Of a stretch of DNA of 12,076 nt, positions 6,695 to 12,076 are shown piece after piece. The position numbers and the translations under genes were made by a program. Source of the stretch: Candidatus Woesearchaeota archaeon (GTDB lineage Archaea; Nanobdellota; Nanobdellia; Woesearchaeales; J091); contig RFJB01000042.1 in the NCBI GenBank assembly GCA_003695045.1, forward strand, positions 1 through 12,076, given 5' to 3'. The notes under the pieces were generated by a model that saw only the letters and a program-made list of their open reading frames with translations, was not told where the DNA came from and searched no databases. Each line of letters opens with the position of its first letter. Within the stretch, counting starts at the first letter, position 1.

Positions 6695-7708
6695 ATGAGC
6701 GGAGCAAAAAAGGAGAAAGGAATCAAGAAATATCTGAAGCACGCACCCACAAGAGAGTTCTTCATCAGAACTGCTGTTTTCGGAGCGCTGCTATTCGGCA
6801 TACAGTTCGCCATAATGATTTCAATAAGGCACAGCGTGACATTCAGGAAATACTTCAGCATCCCCGAAGTGTTCTACTTTGACTTCCTCAGCGGATTGTC
6901 AAAGATGAAACTCCTTAACAGCTTCCTGTTTGTTGCAGTTGCATTCCTGATATACATAAGAAGAGACCTTCTCAAGATGAAAAGGCACAGGCAGAACTGG
7001 AAGCAGACAGCAGCCTACGGCATCGGGGCAGCGGCTGTTCTCATGCTGCACTATTCCTACAAGTACTGGATACGAAGCAACCTTTACCTCGCGATGCAGC
7101 ATGTCACCCTGCTTACTGTCATAAAGTACCTGTTCAACATTGCCTTCGTTGTTCTGCTCGCATACGCAGTGTACAACAAAGAGTTCCTCCATCAGTTCGT
7201 AAAGCGGTTCAGGAAGGAGATTGCTGCATTCTCAGCAGTGCTTGTTGTTTACTACATCCTGATAGATTGGTTTCAGAGAATCTGGTTTTTCCTGAGCGTA
7301 TTCGTAAGCAAGGTAATATACTTCCTTCTCTCGCTGACATACAAGGACGCAGTGCTGCACGTGAAGTTCGGACAGGCGCCCACTCTGGGAGCAGCCAATT
7401 TCATAGTCGGCGTCTCAAAGGACTGCTCAGGAATCGACTCGCTGCTCCTGTTCATCTCGCTCTTCATCTTTCTATGGGTTCTCAACAGAGGAGAACTGCA
7501 CCAGAAAAGAATGATAGTACTTTTCATACTCGGAATCATAGGAACAATAGCATACAACCTGCTGAGGGTTTATGCCATAATGCTTGTGGGCATACACTAC
7601 GACCCTGTGTTCGCAGTTGATGTGTTTCACACAAACGCCGGCTGGATAATGTTCCTTCTGTTCTTTGGGATATTCTGGAATTACGGCTCCAGGTGGGTTT
7701 ACAAGTAA
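6695..7708 (+). CDS. Archaeosortase/exosortase-family transpeptidase
   Basis: A membrane cysteine protease/transpeptidase family that cuts C-terminal sorting signals of surface proteins and, in known archaeal cases, helps attach them to lipid. The triad is intact: Cys244 in KDCSGID, Arg291 in YNLLRVY, and His312 in VFHTNAGW, each next to or within a membrane helix as in the family. The protein has 337 residues and about nine hydrophobic helices. The core occupies residues 180-337; an N-terminal extension of about 180 residues adds four helices of unknown use. No ribosome site is visible before ATG 6695; the upstream AT-rich TAATTAAAAA (6671-6680) is a weak promoter candidate with imperfect spacing. 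It lies 39 nt after the CapK-like gene and 15 nt before the flavoprotein gene. The subfamily and substrates cannot be assigned; no sorting-signal protein is encoded in this window. Confidence 0.9.
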   Translation: MSGAKKEKGIKKYLKHAPTREFFIRTAVFGALLFGIQFAIMISIRHSVTFRKYFSIPEVFYFDFLSGLSKMKLLNSFLFVAVAFLIYIRRDLLKMKRHRQNWKQTAAYGIGAAAVLMLHYSYKYWIRSNLYLAMQHVTLLTVIKYLFNIAFVVLLAYAVYNKEFLHQFVKRFRKEIAAFSAVLVVYYILIDWFQRIWFFLSVFVSKVIYFLLSLTYKDAVLHVKFGQAPTLGAANFIVGVSKDCSGIDSLLLFISLFIFLWVLNRGELHQKRMIVLFILGIIGTIAYNLLRVYAIMLVGIHYDPVFAVDVFHTNAGWIMFLLFFGIFWNYGSRWVYK

Positions 7709-7710
7709 GC

Positions 7711-7716
7711 GGAGGG
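7711..7716 (+). promoter_or_regulatory. Ribosome binding site for the flavoprotein gene
   Basis: GGAGGG stands 7 nt before GTG 7724, with no ATG suitable nearby, so it fixes the GTG start. Confidence 0.75.
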
Positions 7717-7723
7717 GGCAAGA

Positions 7724-8671
7724 GTGACAGCTGAAGAATACGACATTCTCATTGTTGGCGCGGGTCCTGCAGGATTAACAGCAGGTGCCAACACAGCAGC
7801 AAGAGGACTGAAAACCCTGATAATAGAAGCGAAAGAAACATACGGCGGGCAGCCGAATACAATTTATCCTCTCAAAACAGTTTACGACCTGCCCGGCTTT
7901 CCCCAGGGAGTGCTTGGAAGGCAGTTCTGCACATACCTGTATGAGCAGGCGAAAAGCGCGGGAGCAGAGATTGTCTTCAACGAAAGGATAGCAAAGATGA
8001 AGCTTGAGGGCGAGCCCAAAGAGCTTGAAAGCGAAAGCGGAAAGGTTTACAGGGGCAAAAGGGTAATTCTGTGCAGCGGGCACCTGTCCGTGCCGAGAAA
8101 ACTGCCCCAGCTTCAAGGCGTTAATGCGCAGGGCATTTCCTACATTCTGAGAAAGCCGGAGGACTACAAGGGCAGGAGGGTTCTCGTAATAGGGGGCGGC
8201 AACACTGCAGTTGACAATGCATTCCAGCTCAGGCAGGCGGGAGCAGAGGTTGTTCTCATACACAGACGCGACATGCTGAGAACAAAAGAGATTATGAAGG
8301 AAAGAATGGAAGAAGCCGGAGTAAGAATCCTGTTCAACACCGAGTTGAAAGAGCCAATAGTGAAAGAAGGAAAGGTTACAGGCGCAAGGGTTGTCAACAA
8401 CAAGACAAAACAGGAAGAGAACATTGATGCCGATGCAATACTGGTAAACATCGGCTACGAGCTGGCTCCAAAAAATCTTGATTTGTCAATGTTCGAGCAG
8501 AACGAGGACAAGTCAATAAAGGTTGACCGAAACCAGGAAACAAGCATAAAGGGCGTCTTCGCAGCAGGGGACATAACAGGAGAAGTCAAGCTCATTGCGG
8601 TAGCGTGCGCTGAAGGAATAGTCGCTGCTGTTCATACGTTTGAATCAATAAAAAAGCCGTACTGGCTGTAA
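7724..8671 (+). CDS. Thioredoxin-reductase-fold FAD/NAD(P)H oxidoreductase lacking the CxxC pair (ferredoxin-NADP reductase type 2-like)
   Basis: A 315-residue flavoprotein of the pyridine nucleotide-disulfide oxidoreductase class II fold. It has the FAD dinucleotide motif GAGPAG (12-17), an acidic Glu35 ending the second strand, GGQPNTIYP (41-49) and YDLPGFP (54-60), then the NAD(P)H motif GGGNTA (157-162) followed by HRR (180-182), which suggests NADPH, and the C-terminal FAD motif FAAGD (279-283). Where thioredoxin reductase has its redox CxxC, this reads GISYILRKPEDYKG (137-150), so it cannot work by that dithiol route. The GGQ..YP and YDLPGFP segments are closer to YumC-type ferredoxin/flavodoxin-NADP reductases. 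The start is GTG with a strong ribosome site. It closes the operon and converges on the minus gene ending at 8692. The electron partner is unknown. Confidence 0.87.
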   Translation: MTAEEYDILIVGAGPAGLTAGANTAARGLKTLIIEAKETYGGQPNTIYPLKTVYDLPGFPQGVLGRQFCTYLYEQAKSAGAEIVFNERIAKMKLEGEPKELESESGKVYRGKRVILCSGHLSVPRKLPQLQGVNAQGISYILRKPEDYKGRRVLVIGGGNTAVDNAFQLRQAGAEVVLIHRRDMLRTKEIMKERMEEAGVRILFNTELKEPIVKEGKVTGARVVNNKTKQEENIDADAILVNIGYELAPKNLDLSMFEQNEDKSIKVDRNQETSIKGVFAAGDITGEVKLIAVACAEGIVAAVHTFESIKKPYWL

Positions 8672-8691
8672 GAAGGAAGAGTTGCTAATCG

Positions 8692-9141
8692 TCAAAATCC
8701 TAAGGGATCCATAATGAATGTTCCAACAAGAGCGTTCACGAGCGAAACCCAAAAGACAACGCTTACCCAATTGTGTGGGAAATTGTGCTCTTTCTTTGCG
8801 CGCTTTGACAAGAGATAAACTATCGCAGCAACAAGAAGCAGGGTTACGGGAACGCTTATCAGGTCCGCGTATGTGTTGAAAAGGTCGTGCACGAATTCTG
8901 CTCTTCCTGAAGCGTATCTTATTCCGGAGAGGGTTCCTGCCTGAAGAAGGTAAGCAAGCACGAACATGAGGTCGCCGAAGAACATGGAAAAAAGGCCCGG
9001 CAGGAAGATGAACAGGAGGGAATGCATCCACGTTCTGTAATCATCGCTCACTATTAGCAGGGTGAGGAGAGAGATTATGAGAGATGTTCCTGCCGGAGCA
9101 AAAGTGTTGACCAGATAGTATCCCCAGTGCATGCAAATCAC
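8692..9141 (-). CDS. Unrecognised small membrane protein
   Basis: Up to 149 residues from GTG 9141, or 146 from ATG 9132; neither has a clear ribosome site. About four hydrophobic segments are visible (near 12-32, 40-68, 92-111 and 124-143), with a basic cytoplasmic-looking loop (KRAKKEH, 112-118) between the last two. It is rich in Leu, Phe and Ser and has no cysteine pairs or catalytic motif that I recognise. The start lies 15 nt after the stop of the helical-protein gene, so the two are probably cotranscribed from the promoter near 9585. It ends 20 nt from the end of the convergent flavoprotein gene. Function unknown. Confidence 0.65.
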   Translation of the reverse strand: MICMHWGYYLVNTFAPAGTSLIISLLTLLIVSDDYRTWMHSLLFIFLPGLFSMFFGDLMFVLAYLLQAGTLSGIRYASGRAEFVHDLFNTYADLISVPVTLLLVAAIVYLLSKRAKKEHNFPHNWVSVVFWVSLVNALVGTFIMDPLGF

Positions 9142-9156
9142 AGCGCATTCATAACA

Positions 9157-9558
9157 TCAGTATCCTTCGGAAAGGAAGTCGTCAATGAGCGGCTTTAATT
9201 TCTCAGAGTATTCCTTTTTAATGTTTTTCTTCGGCTTAAGAGGCATGCCCTTAAGGTTCACTTCCAGCTTGCTTTTCGTTTTCTCAGCGTGGACCAGCGC
9301 CTGAAGGAAGTTTCTCAACTCAAACACGGCCGCCTTCTTTGATGTTTTCCTGATAAGGTATCTGATTCTCCTCTTGAAATGCTCATAGACCTCCTGGGAG
9401 GTTGAAGAAGACCTCAGGACGGATATTATTCTTTCAACTTCAGAGAGCTGCTCTTCAAGCTCCTTCTTTCTTGAGTCGGAAAGATTGTGCCGGCTGAGAA
9501 AAAAAATTATTTTCTGCCTTCGCCGCTCATAGTCGCGGGCAAGCTGTTTGAGAACCAT
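9157..9558 (-). CDS. Unrecognised basic, mostly helical small protein
   Basis: 133 residues, highly charged with many K, R and E and few aromatics, and no membrane segment. Residues 5-55 (ARDYERRRQK, then RKKELEEQLSEVERI) have a heptad-like pattern that suggests a coiled-coil hairpin; 70-110 give further basic helices, then a Pro/Lys-rich link (about 118-125) and an acidic end. A longer frame reaches back to 9636 but would run 35 nt into the UbiA gene. ATG 9558 is preferred because a TATA box is centred about 27 nt upstream, as for the other leaderless genes. Nucleic-acid or protein binding is possible from composition only; I do not recognise the family. Confidence 0.65.
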   Translation of the reverse strand: MVLKQLARDYERRRQKIIFFLSRHNLSDSRKKELEEQLSEVERIISVLRSSSTSQEVYEHFKRRIRYLIRKTSKKAAVFELRNFLQALVHAEKTKSKLEVNLKGMPLKPKKNIKKEYSEKLKPLIDDFLSEGY

Positions 9559-9580
9559 GTATGAAATGGTTGGTTTGGGG

Positions 9581-9595
9581 GTTAAAAAAGGTTTC
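9581..9595 (-). promoter_or_regulatory. BRE/TATA promoter of the two-gene minus operon
   Basis: On the minus strand GAAAC (BRE-like) is followed by CTTTTTTAAC, centred at 9585-9586, 27-28 nt before ATG 9558. This spacing predicts a leaderless mRNA. It begins only 5 nt after the UbiA stop codon. Confidence 0.55.
9584..9589 (-). terminator. T-run after UbiA, possible transcription terminator
   Basis: Six T residues on the minus strand lie 10 nt after the UbiA stop codon (TGA 9600-9602). Archaeal polymerase can terminate at T-rich runs without a hairpin. The same bases form the TATA box of the next gene, so the assignment is tentative. Confidence 0.3.
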
Positions 9596-9599
9596 CCAC

Positions 9600-10490
9600 T
9601 CAGGCATAAAAGATAAGCAGGGTAACGAGCAGCCACGCGAGGGAAGCAATGAATAGTTTTCTGTCTTTCAGGGCATGCTGGGCGTGAATGCAGAGTTCGG
9701 GCCTGTTTTCCGTCAGGTAGGCGAAGCGGAGAACCGCATAAATTGAAAGGGGAACGGTAAGCAGAAGCTTTTCGTGCCCTGCAAAAAAGGTGTAAAAGGA
9801 GTATGAGAGAATAAGCATGGTGGATGACAAAGCCAGCAGGTAGTATGAGGTGTGCTTGTCATATGAGGAAAGCCCCGCACGGTGCAGGGTGTTCACAGCG
9901 AGAACCGCTTCTGCGCGCCTCTTGACTGAAGCCAGGAAGAGCGCAAGGAAAAAGGTGCAGATGAGCAGCCACGGGCTTACAGTAACATAGGGCTCAAAGA
10001 GTGATGTTGAAAGAGTGTATGCTCCGGACACGCTCCGCACAACAAAGTTTATTGAAATAAGGATTATGTCAGCAAAGAGCTCGTTTCTGAAGAAAAGGGA
10101 ATAGGACAGCATTAGCAGAAAAAGCACTGCAACAAAAAACACGAAGGGAAGCGACAAAGAAAGCCCTAACGAGAGTGAGGAGAGCAGCAGCAAAACAGAA
10201 AGCAGGATCGCTGTGCTTACACTGACAGCGCCCGAAGCCAGCGGCCTTTTTTTCTTGAGAGGGTGCGCTGCGTCTTTTTTCCTGTCGATAATGTCGTTGA
10301 TAATATACCCTGACGAGCTCGCCAGGGAAAGGGAGAAGAATGCCAGCACAACGGATATAAGGTAGGGCAGGTCAGAAAGCCGCTGGGCGAAAAATATAGG
10401 AAGAAATACGGTCAGGTTTTTGTACCACTGGCTGACCCGCAAAAGGGAGAACAACTGGGAAATGTTGAAATGAGAGCTTTTGTCCGGCAT
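9600..10490 (-). CDS. UbiA-family prenyltransferase, decaprenyl-phosphate phosphoribosyltransferase-like
   Basis: An integral membrane prenyltransferase whose closest recognisable type is the enzyme joining polyprenyl phosphate to PRPP to make polyprenylphosphoryl-5-phosphoribose (Rv3806c in mycobacteria). In 296 residues it shows LLRVSQWYKN (16-25), the metal/diphosphate motif NDIIDRKKD (65-73) directly followed by HPLKKKRPLASG (76-87), then ADIILISINFVVRSVSGA (140-157), SPWLL (172-176) and VKRRAE (189-194). HPxKxxRPxASG and the SPW/KRR motifs distinguish this branch from the quinone, heme and geranylgeranylglyceryl-phosphate branches. About eight to nine helices are expected. A longer frame to 10613 is rejected: it runs across the TATA box at 10511-10520, which is correctly placed for ATG 10490. 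The product would serve as a pentose donor for envelope glycans (inference). Confidence 0.87.
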   Translation of the reverse strand: MPDKSSHFNISQLFSLLRVSQWYKNLTVFLPIFFAQRLSDLPYLISVVLAFFSLSLASSSGYIINDIIDRKKDAAHPLKKKRPLASGAVSVSTAILLSVLLLLSSLSLGLSLSLPFVFFVAVLFLLMLSYSLFFRNELFADIILISINFVVRSVSGAYTLSTSLFEPYVTVSPWLLICTFFLALFLASVKRRAEAVLAVNTLHRAGLSSYDKHTSYYLLALSSTMLILSYSFYTFFAGHEKLLLTVPLSIYAVLRFAYLTENRPELCIHAQHALKDRKLFIASLAWLLVTLLIFYA

Positions 10491-10510
10491 GATGTTCAGA
10501 AAACCAAGCG

Positions 10511-10525
10511 AATATATAATCTTTT
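10511..10525 (-). promoter_or_regulatory. BRE/TATA promoter of the UbiA gene
   Basis: AAAAAG (BRE-like) followed by ATTATATATT on the minus strand, centred 25-26 nt before ATG 10490. It predicts a leaderless transcript and decides the start. Confidence 0.65.
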
Positions 10526-10573
10526 TGAAGTAGTAAAAACAACCGGAAGAACGGAGCGGAAGAGGGAAGTCGA

Positions 10574-10588
10574 GAAAATTTATATATA
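10574..10588 (+). promoter_or_regulatory. BRE/TATA promoter of the SpoIIM-like gene
   Basis: GAAAA followed by TTTATATATA (10579-10588), centred about 28 nt before ATG 10612, predicts a leader of only a few bases. It stands back to back with the UbiA box about 68 bp away. The bases between are purine-rich with no clear operator. Confidence 0.65.
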
Positions 10589-10611
10589 CCAGTAGCGTAA
10601 TTAGTAAACCC

Positions 10612-11439
10612 ATGGTATTTGAATCAATAAACGACGCGCAAAAAGCAGAGAGGCACCCCTGGGAAATGCTGTTAGTGGGCGTCCTTTACAGCTCTCTTGC
10701 GGTAATAATATCTCTCCTTGTGTTCAAGGAACACGCAAGCCTTGTGATGATATTCCTGACAGTTCTGGCTTCAGTGCACCTGATGTACAATGTCATAAAA
10801 CTGGAAGAAAAGAAGGACCTTGACATAAAAGAAGAGAAAGTTCTGATGAGCGAACACTGGAAAGCGCTTAAGCTGTTCGTGTTCCTCTTTATCGGATTTA
10901 CCCTGAGCTACTCTGCATGGTATGTCATCCTTCCCCATGAAACAAGCACCCACCTGTTTTCCAGCCAGATAGCCACAATAAAGGAAATAAACAATCCCGG
11001 CCAGGTCCACATAGGAAACGCTGTGCAGGCAAAAAGCATGCTTTCAGAGATATTCTTCAACAACCTAAAGGTTCTGGTTCTGTGCGCGTTCTTCGCATTC
11101 TTTTACGGAGTGGGAGCGATATTCATACTGACATGGAACGCATCAGTGGTAGGCGCGGCGATAGGAACATTCGTCGAGAGTTTGGGAGGGTCCGTGTGGT
11201 CCGCATACCTTGCCGCAATGCTCAGGTACTTTACCCATGGAATACCCGAGATGGCCGCTTACTTTATGGCGGGGCTCGGGGGCGGCATAATAAGCTTTGC
11301 CATAATAAGGCACGACTTCGGCAGCGATAAGTTCAAGCGAATAGCCCTTGATTCCGCAGACCTGTTGATAGGGGCTGTTTTCCTTCTCTTTCTCGCGGCT
11401 GTTATTGAGGTATTTCTGACGCCGCTTCTCTTCGCATAA
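10612..11439 (+). CDS. SpoIIM/DUF95-family membrane protein
   Basis: A 275-residue membrane protein of the stage II sporulation protein M family, widespread in archaea and non-sporulating bacteria, where its role is unclear. Helices lie at about 15-38, 41-63, 84-107, 152-175, 213-235 and 250-272. The family signature is visible: FFNNLKV (148-154), then FYGVGAIFILTWNASVVGAAIG (164-185) and HGIPEMAAYFMAGLGGG (209-225). A charged loop (64-82, EEKKDLDIKEEK) separates helices 2 and 3, and an external loop rich in Ser, Thr and His follows helix 3. The start is ATG 10612, nearly leaderless by its TATA box. The stop codon sits inside an 8-bp hairpin. It is divergent from UbiA and upstream of the riboflavin kinase, which has its own promoter. 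In Bacillus SpoIIM acts in cell-wall remodelling; transferring that role here is unsafe. Confidence 0.85.
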   Translation: MVFESINDAQKAERHPWEMLLVGVLYSSLAVIISLLVFKEHASLVMIFLTVLASVHLMYNVIKLEEKKDLDIKEEKVLMSEHWKALKLFVFLFIGFTLSYSAWYVILPHETSTHLFSSQIATIKEINNPGQVHIGNAVQAKSMLSEIFFNNLKVLVLCAFFAFFYGVGAIFILTWNASVVGAAIGTFVESLGGSVWSAYLAAMLRYFTHGIPEMAAYFMAGLGGGIISFAIIRHDFGSDKFKRIALDSADLLIGAVFLLFLAAVIEVFLTPLLFA

Positions 11440-11445
11440 GAGAAG
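11425..11445 (+). other. Perfect 8-bp inverted repeat over the SpoIIM stop codon
   Basis: CTTCTCTT (11425-11432) and AAGAGAAG (11438-11445) pair around the loop CGCAT; the stop TAA is 11437-11439. No T-run follows on the plus strand, so a terminator is not convincing. It may be a 3'-end stabilising hairpin or a protein site upstream of the riboflavin kinase promoter. Confidence 0.5.
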
Positions 11446-11461
11446 AAATAACCCATAAAAG

Positions 11462-11485
11462 AGTAACGTAAAATATATAAGTAAC
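11462..11485 (+). promoter_or_regulatory. TATA box of the riboflavin kinase gene, flanked by direct repeats
   Basis: AAAATATATAAG (11470-11481) is centred about 30 nt before ATG 11505, giving a nearly leaderless start. AGTAAC occurs on both sides of the box (11462-11467 and 11480-11485), 18 bp apart. The flanking repeats could be an operator, possibly for the encoded regulator itself (inference). Confidence 0.55.
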
Positions 11486-11504
11486 CTCCTTGTTCCGCGA
11501 GTGC

Positions 11505-12076
11505 ATGGCAGGGAAGAAGACAAAGAACAGCGTTCTCAACCGCGAGCTGCTTTACTATCTCGGCGCCAAAAATGCCAGCTTCAGGCCGCTCAACATCACA
11601 ACAGGGAAGATAGCAGAAGAAACAGGCAGGAGCCAGCAGACAATTTCCAGGCAGCTGATTGAGCTGGAAAAAGAAGGACTCATAATAAGAAACTCAAGCC
11701 CTGAGGGGGTAAGCATACTTCTTACCAAAAAAGCAATACAGAAAATGAAAGAGGACTATGTCCTGCTCAGAAACATCTTTGAAACGAAAAAGGAACTAAA
11801 AGGAAAAGTGGAAACAGGACTCGGAGAAGGAAAGTATTACATGAGCCAGCAGGAATACCAGAACCAGTTCAGGGAAAAGCTGGGATTCTTCGCGTGGCCA
11901 GGCACCCTGAACCTCAGAGTAGAACCCGAAGAAGCCAGAAGGTTTCTGATAAGCGAGAGCCCTGTTTACATAGAGGGCTTTGAAACACCGGAGAGAAGCT
12001 TCGGGGGGCTCTGGTGCTATCCTGTCAAATTATTTGGCGAAAGGGCCGCAATAGTAATCCCTGAAAGAACAACGCA
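11505..12076 (+). CDS. rbkR: HTH-fused CTP-dependent riboflavin kinase/transcription regulator (RbkR-like), partial at C-terminus
   Basis: A bifunctional archaeal protein: the C-terminal domain makes FMN from riboflavin using CTP, and the N-terminal domain is a DNA-binding winged helix. Residues 10-80 hold the HTH (TGKIAEETGRSQQTISRQLIELEKEGLI, 33-60 in two helices and a turn). The kinase begins near 100 with GLGEGKYYMS (105-114), LGFFAWPGTLNL (126-137; Thr134 and Asn136 fit the Mg-nucleotide site of RibK) and FGGLWCYPVK (166-175). The window ends at residue 190, which leaves out only the family's last part, typically about 25-35 residues. Family knowledge: RbkR represses or activates riboflavin synthesis and transport genes. 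The stand-alone kinase RibK lacks the HTH, so the symbol rbkR is favoured over ribK. FMN/FAD supply links loosely to the flavoprotein at 7724. Confidence 0.9.
   Translation, partial: MAGKKTKNSVLNRELLYYLGAKNASFRPLNITTGKIAEETGRSQQTISRQLIELEKEGLIIRNSSPEGVSILLTKKAIQKMKEDYVLLRNIFETKKELKGKVETGLGEGKYYMSQQEYQNQFREKLGFFAWPGTLNLRVEPEEARRFLISESPVYIEGFETPERSFGGLWCYPVKLFGERAAIVIPERTT

Noticed and set aside
9559..9636. 26-residue N-terminal extension of the helical protein
   Set aside because: It overlaps the end of UbiA and crosses the BRE/TATA element that is correctly spaced for ATG 9558.
10491..10613. 41-residue N-terminal extension of UbiA
   Set aside because: It would translate through the UbiA TATA box and part of the divergent promoter region, and begins in the palindromic CCATGG at the SpoIIM-like start.

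Overview
The window looks archaeal. Four genes (9558-, 10490-, 10612+, 11505+) have a BRE/TATA-type box centred 26-30 nt upstream of their ATG and no ribosome binding site, as expected for leaderless archaeal transcripts. Genes inside the long plus-strand run instead use GGAGG- or GAGGA-type sites. The gene content fits: an Alg7/AglH-like GlcNAc-1-phosphate transferase, an archaeosortase, a SpoIIM/DUF95 membrane protein and an HTH-fused CTP-type riboflavin kinase. GC is moderate (I estimate mid to high 40s %), coding strands are purine-rich and arginine is mostly AGA/AGG. I cannot place the lineage; DPANN or a euryarchaeote are both possible.

Layout. (1) 1-767, minus: C-terminally cut GT4-family sugar-1-phosphate transferase with a hairpin leader and an 11-bp tandem repeat next to its likely promoter. 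(2) 933-8671, plus: six closely spaced genes, probably one operon: a very large signal-anchored surface protein with 15 external N-glycosylation sequons, a PHP-type phosphoesterase, a three-helix DUF1616-like membrane protein, a PaaK/CapK-like adenylate-forming enzyme, an archaeosortase with an intact Cys/Arg/His triad, and a thioredoxin-reductase-fold flavoprotein without the CxxC pair. (3) 8692-9558, minus, convergent with the operon: two unrecognised small genes, one coding a membrane protein and one a basic helical protein. (4) 9600-10490, minus: a UbiA-family prenyl-phosphate phosphoribosyltransferase. (5) 10612-12076, plus, divergent from UbiA: a SpoIIM-like membrane protein, then an RbkR-like riboflavin kinase/regulator cut by the right edge.

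Together the genes point to cell-envelope building. GT4 would start lipid-linked N-glycans, the large protein would be a glycan acceptor, archaeosortase would process and anchor other surface proteins, and the UbiA enzyme would make a polyprenyl-phosphoryl pentose donor. The PHP and CapK-like enzymes sit beside archaeosortase without an obvious textbook role. The joint function of the operon is inference. No tRNA, rRNA, CRISPR array, insertion sequence or phage gene was seen. No stretch over 300 bases lacks a gene, but 933-1187 is of doubtful coding status.
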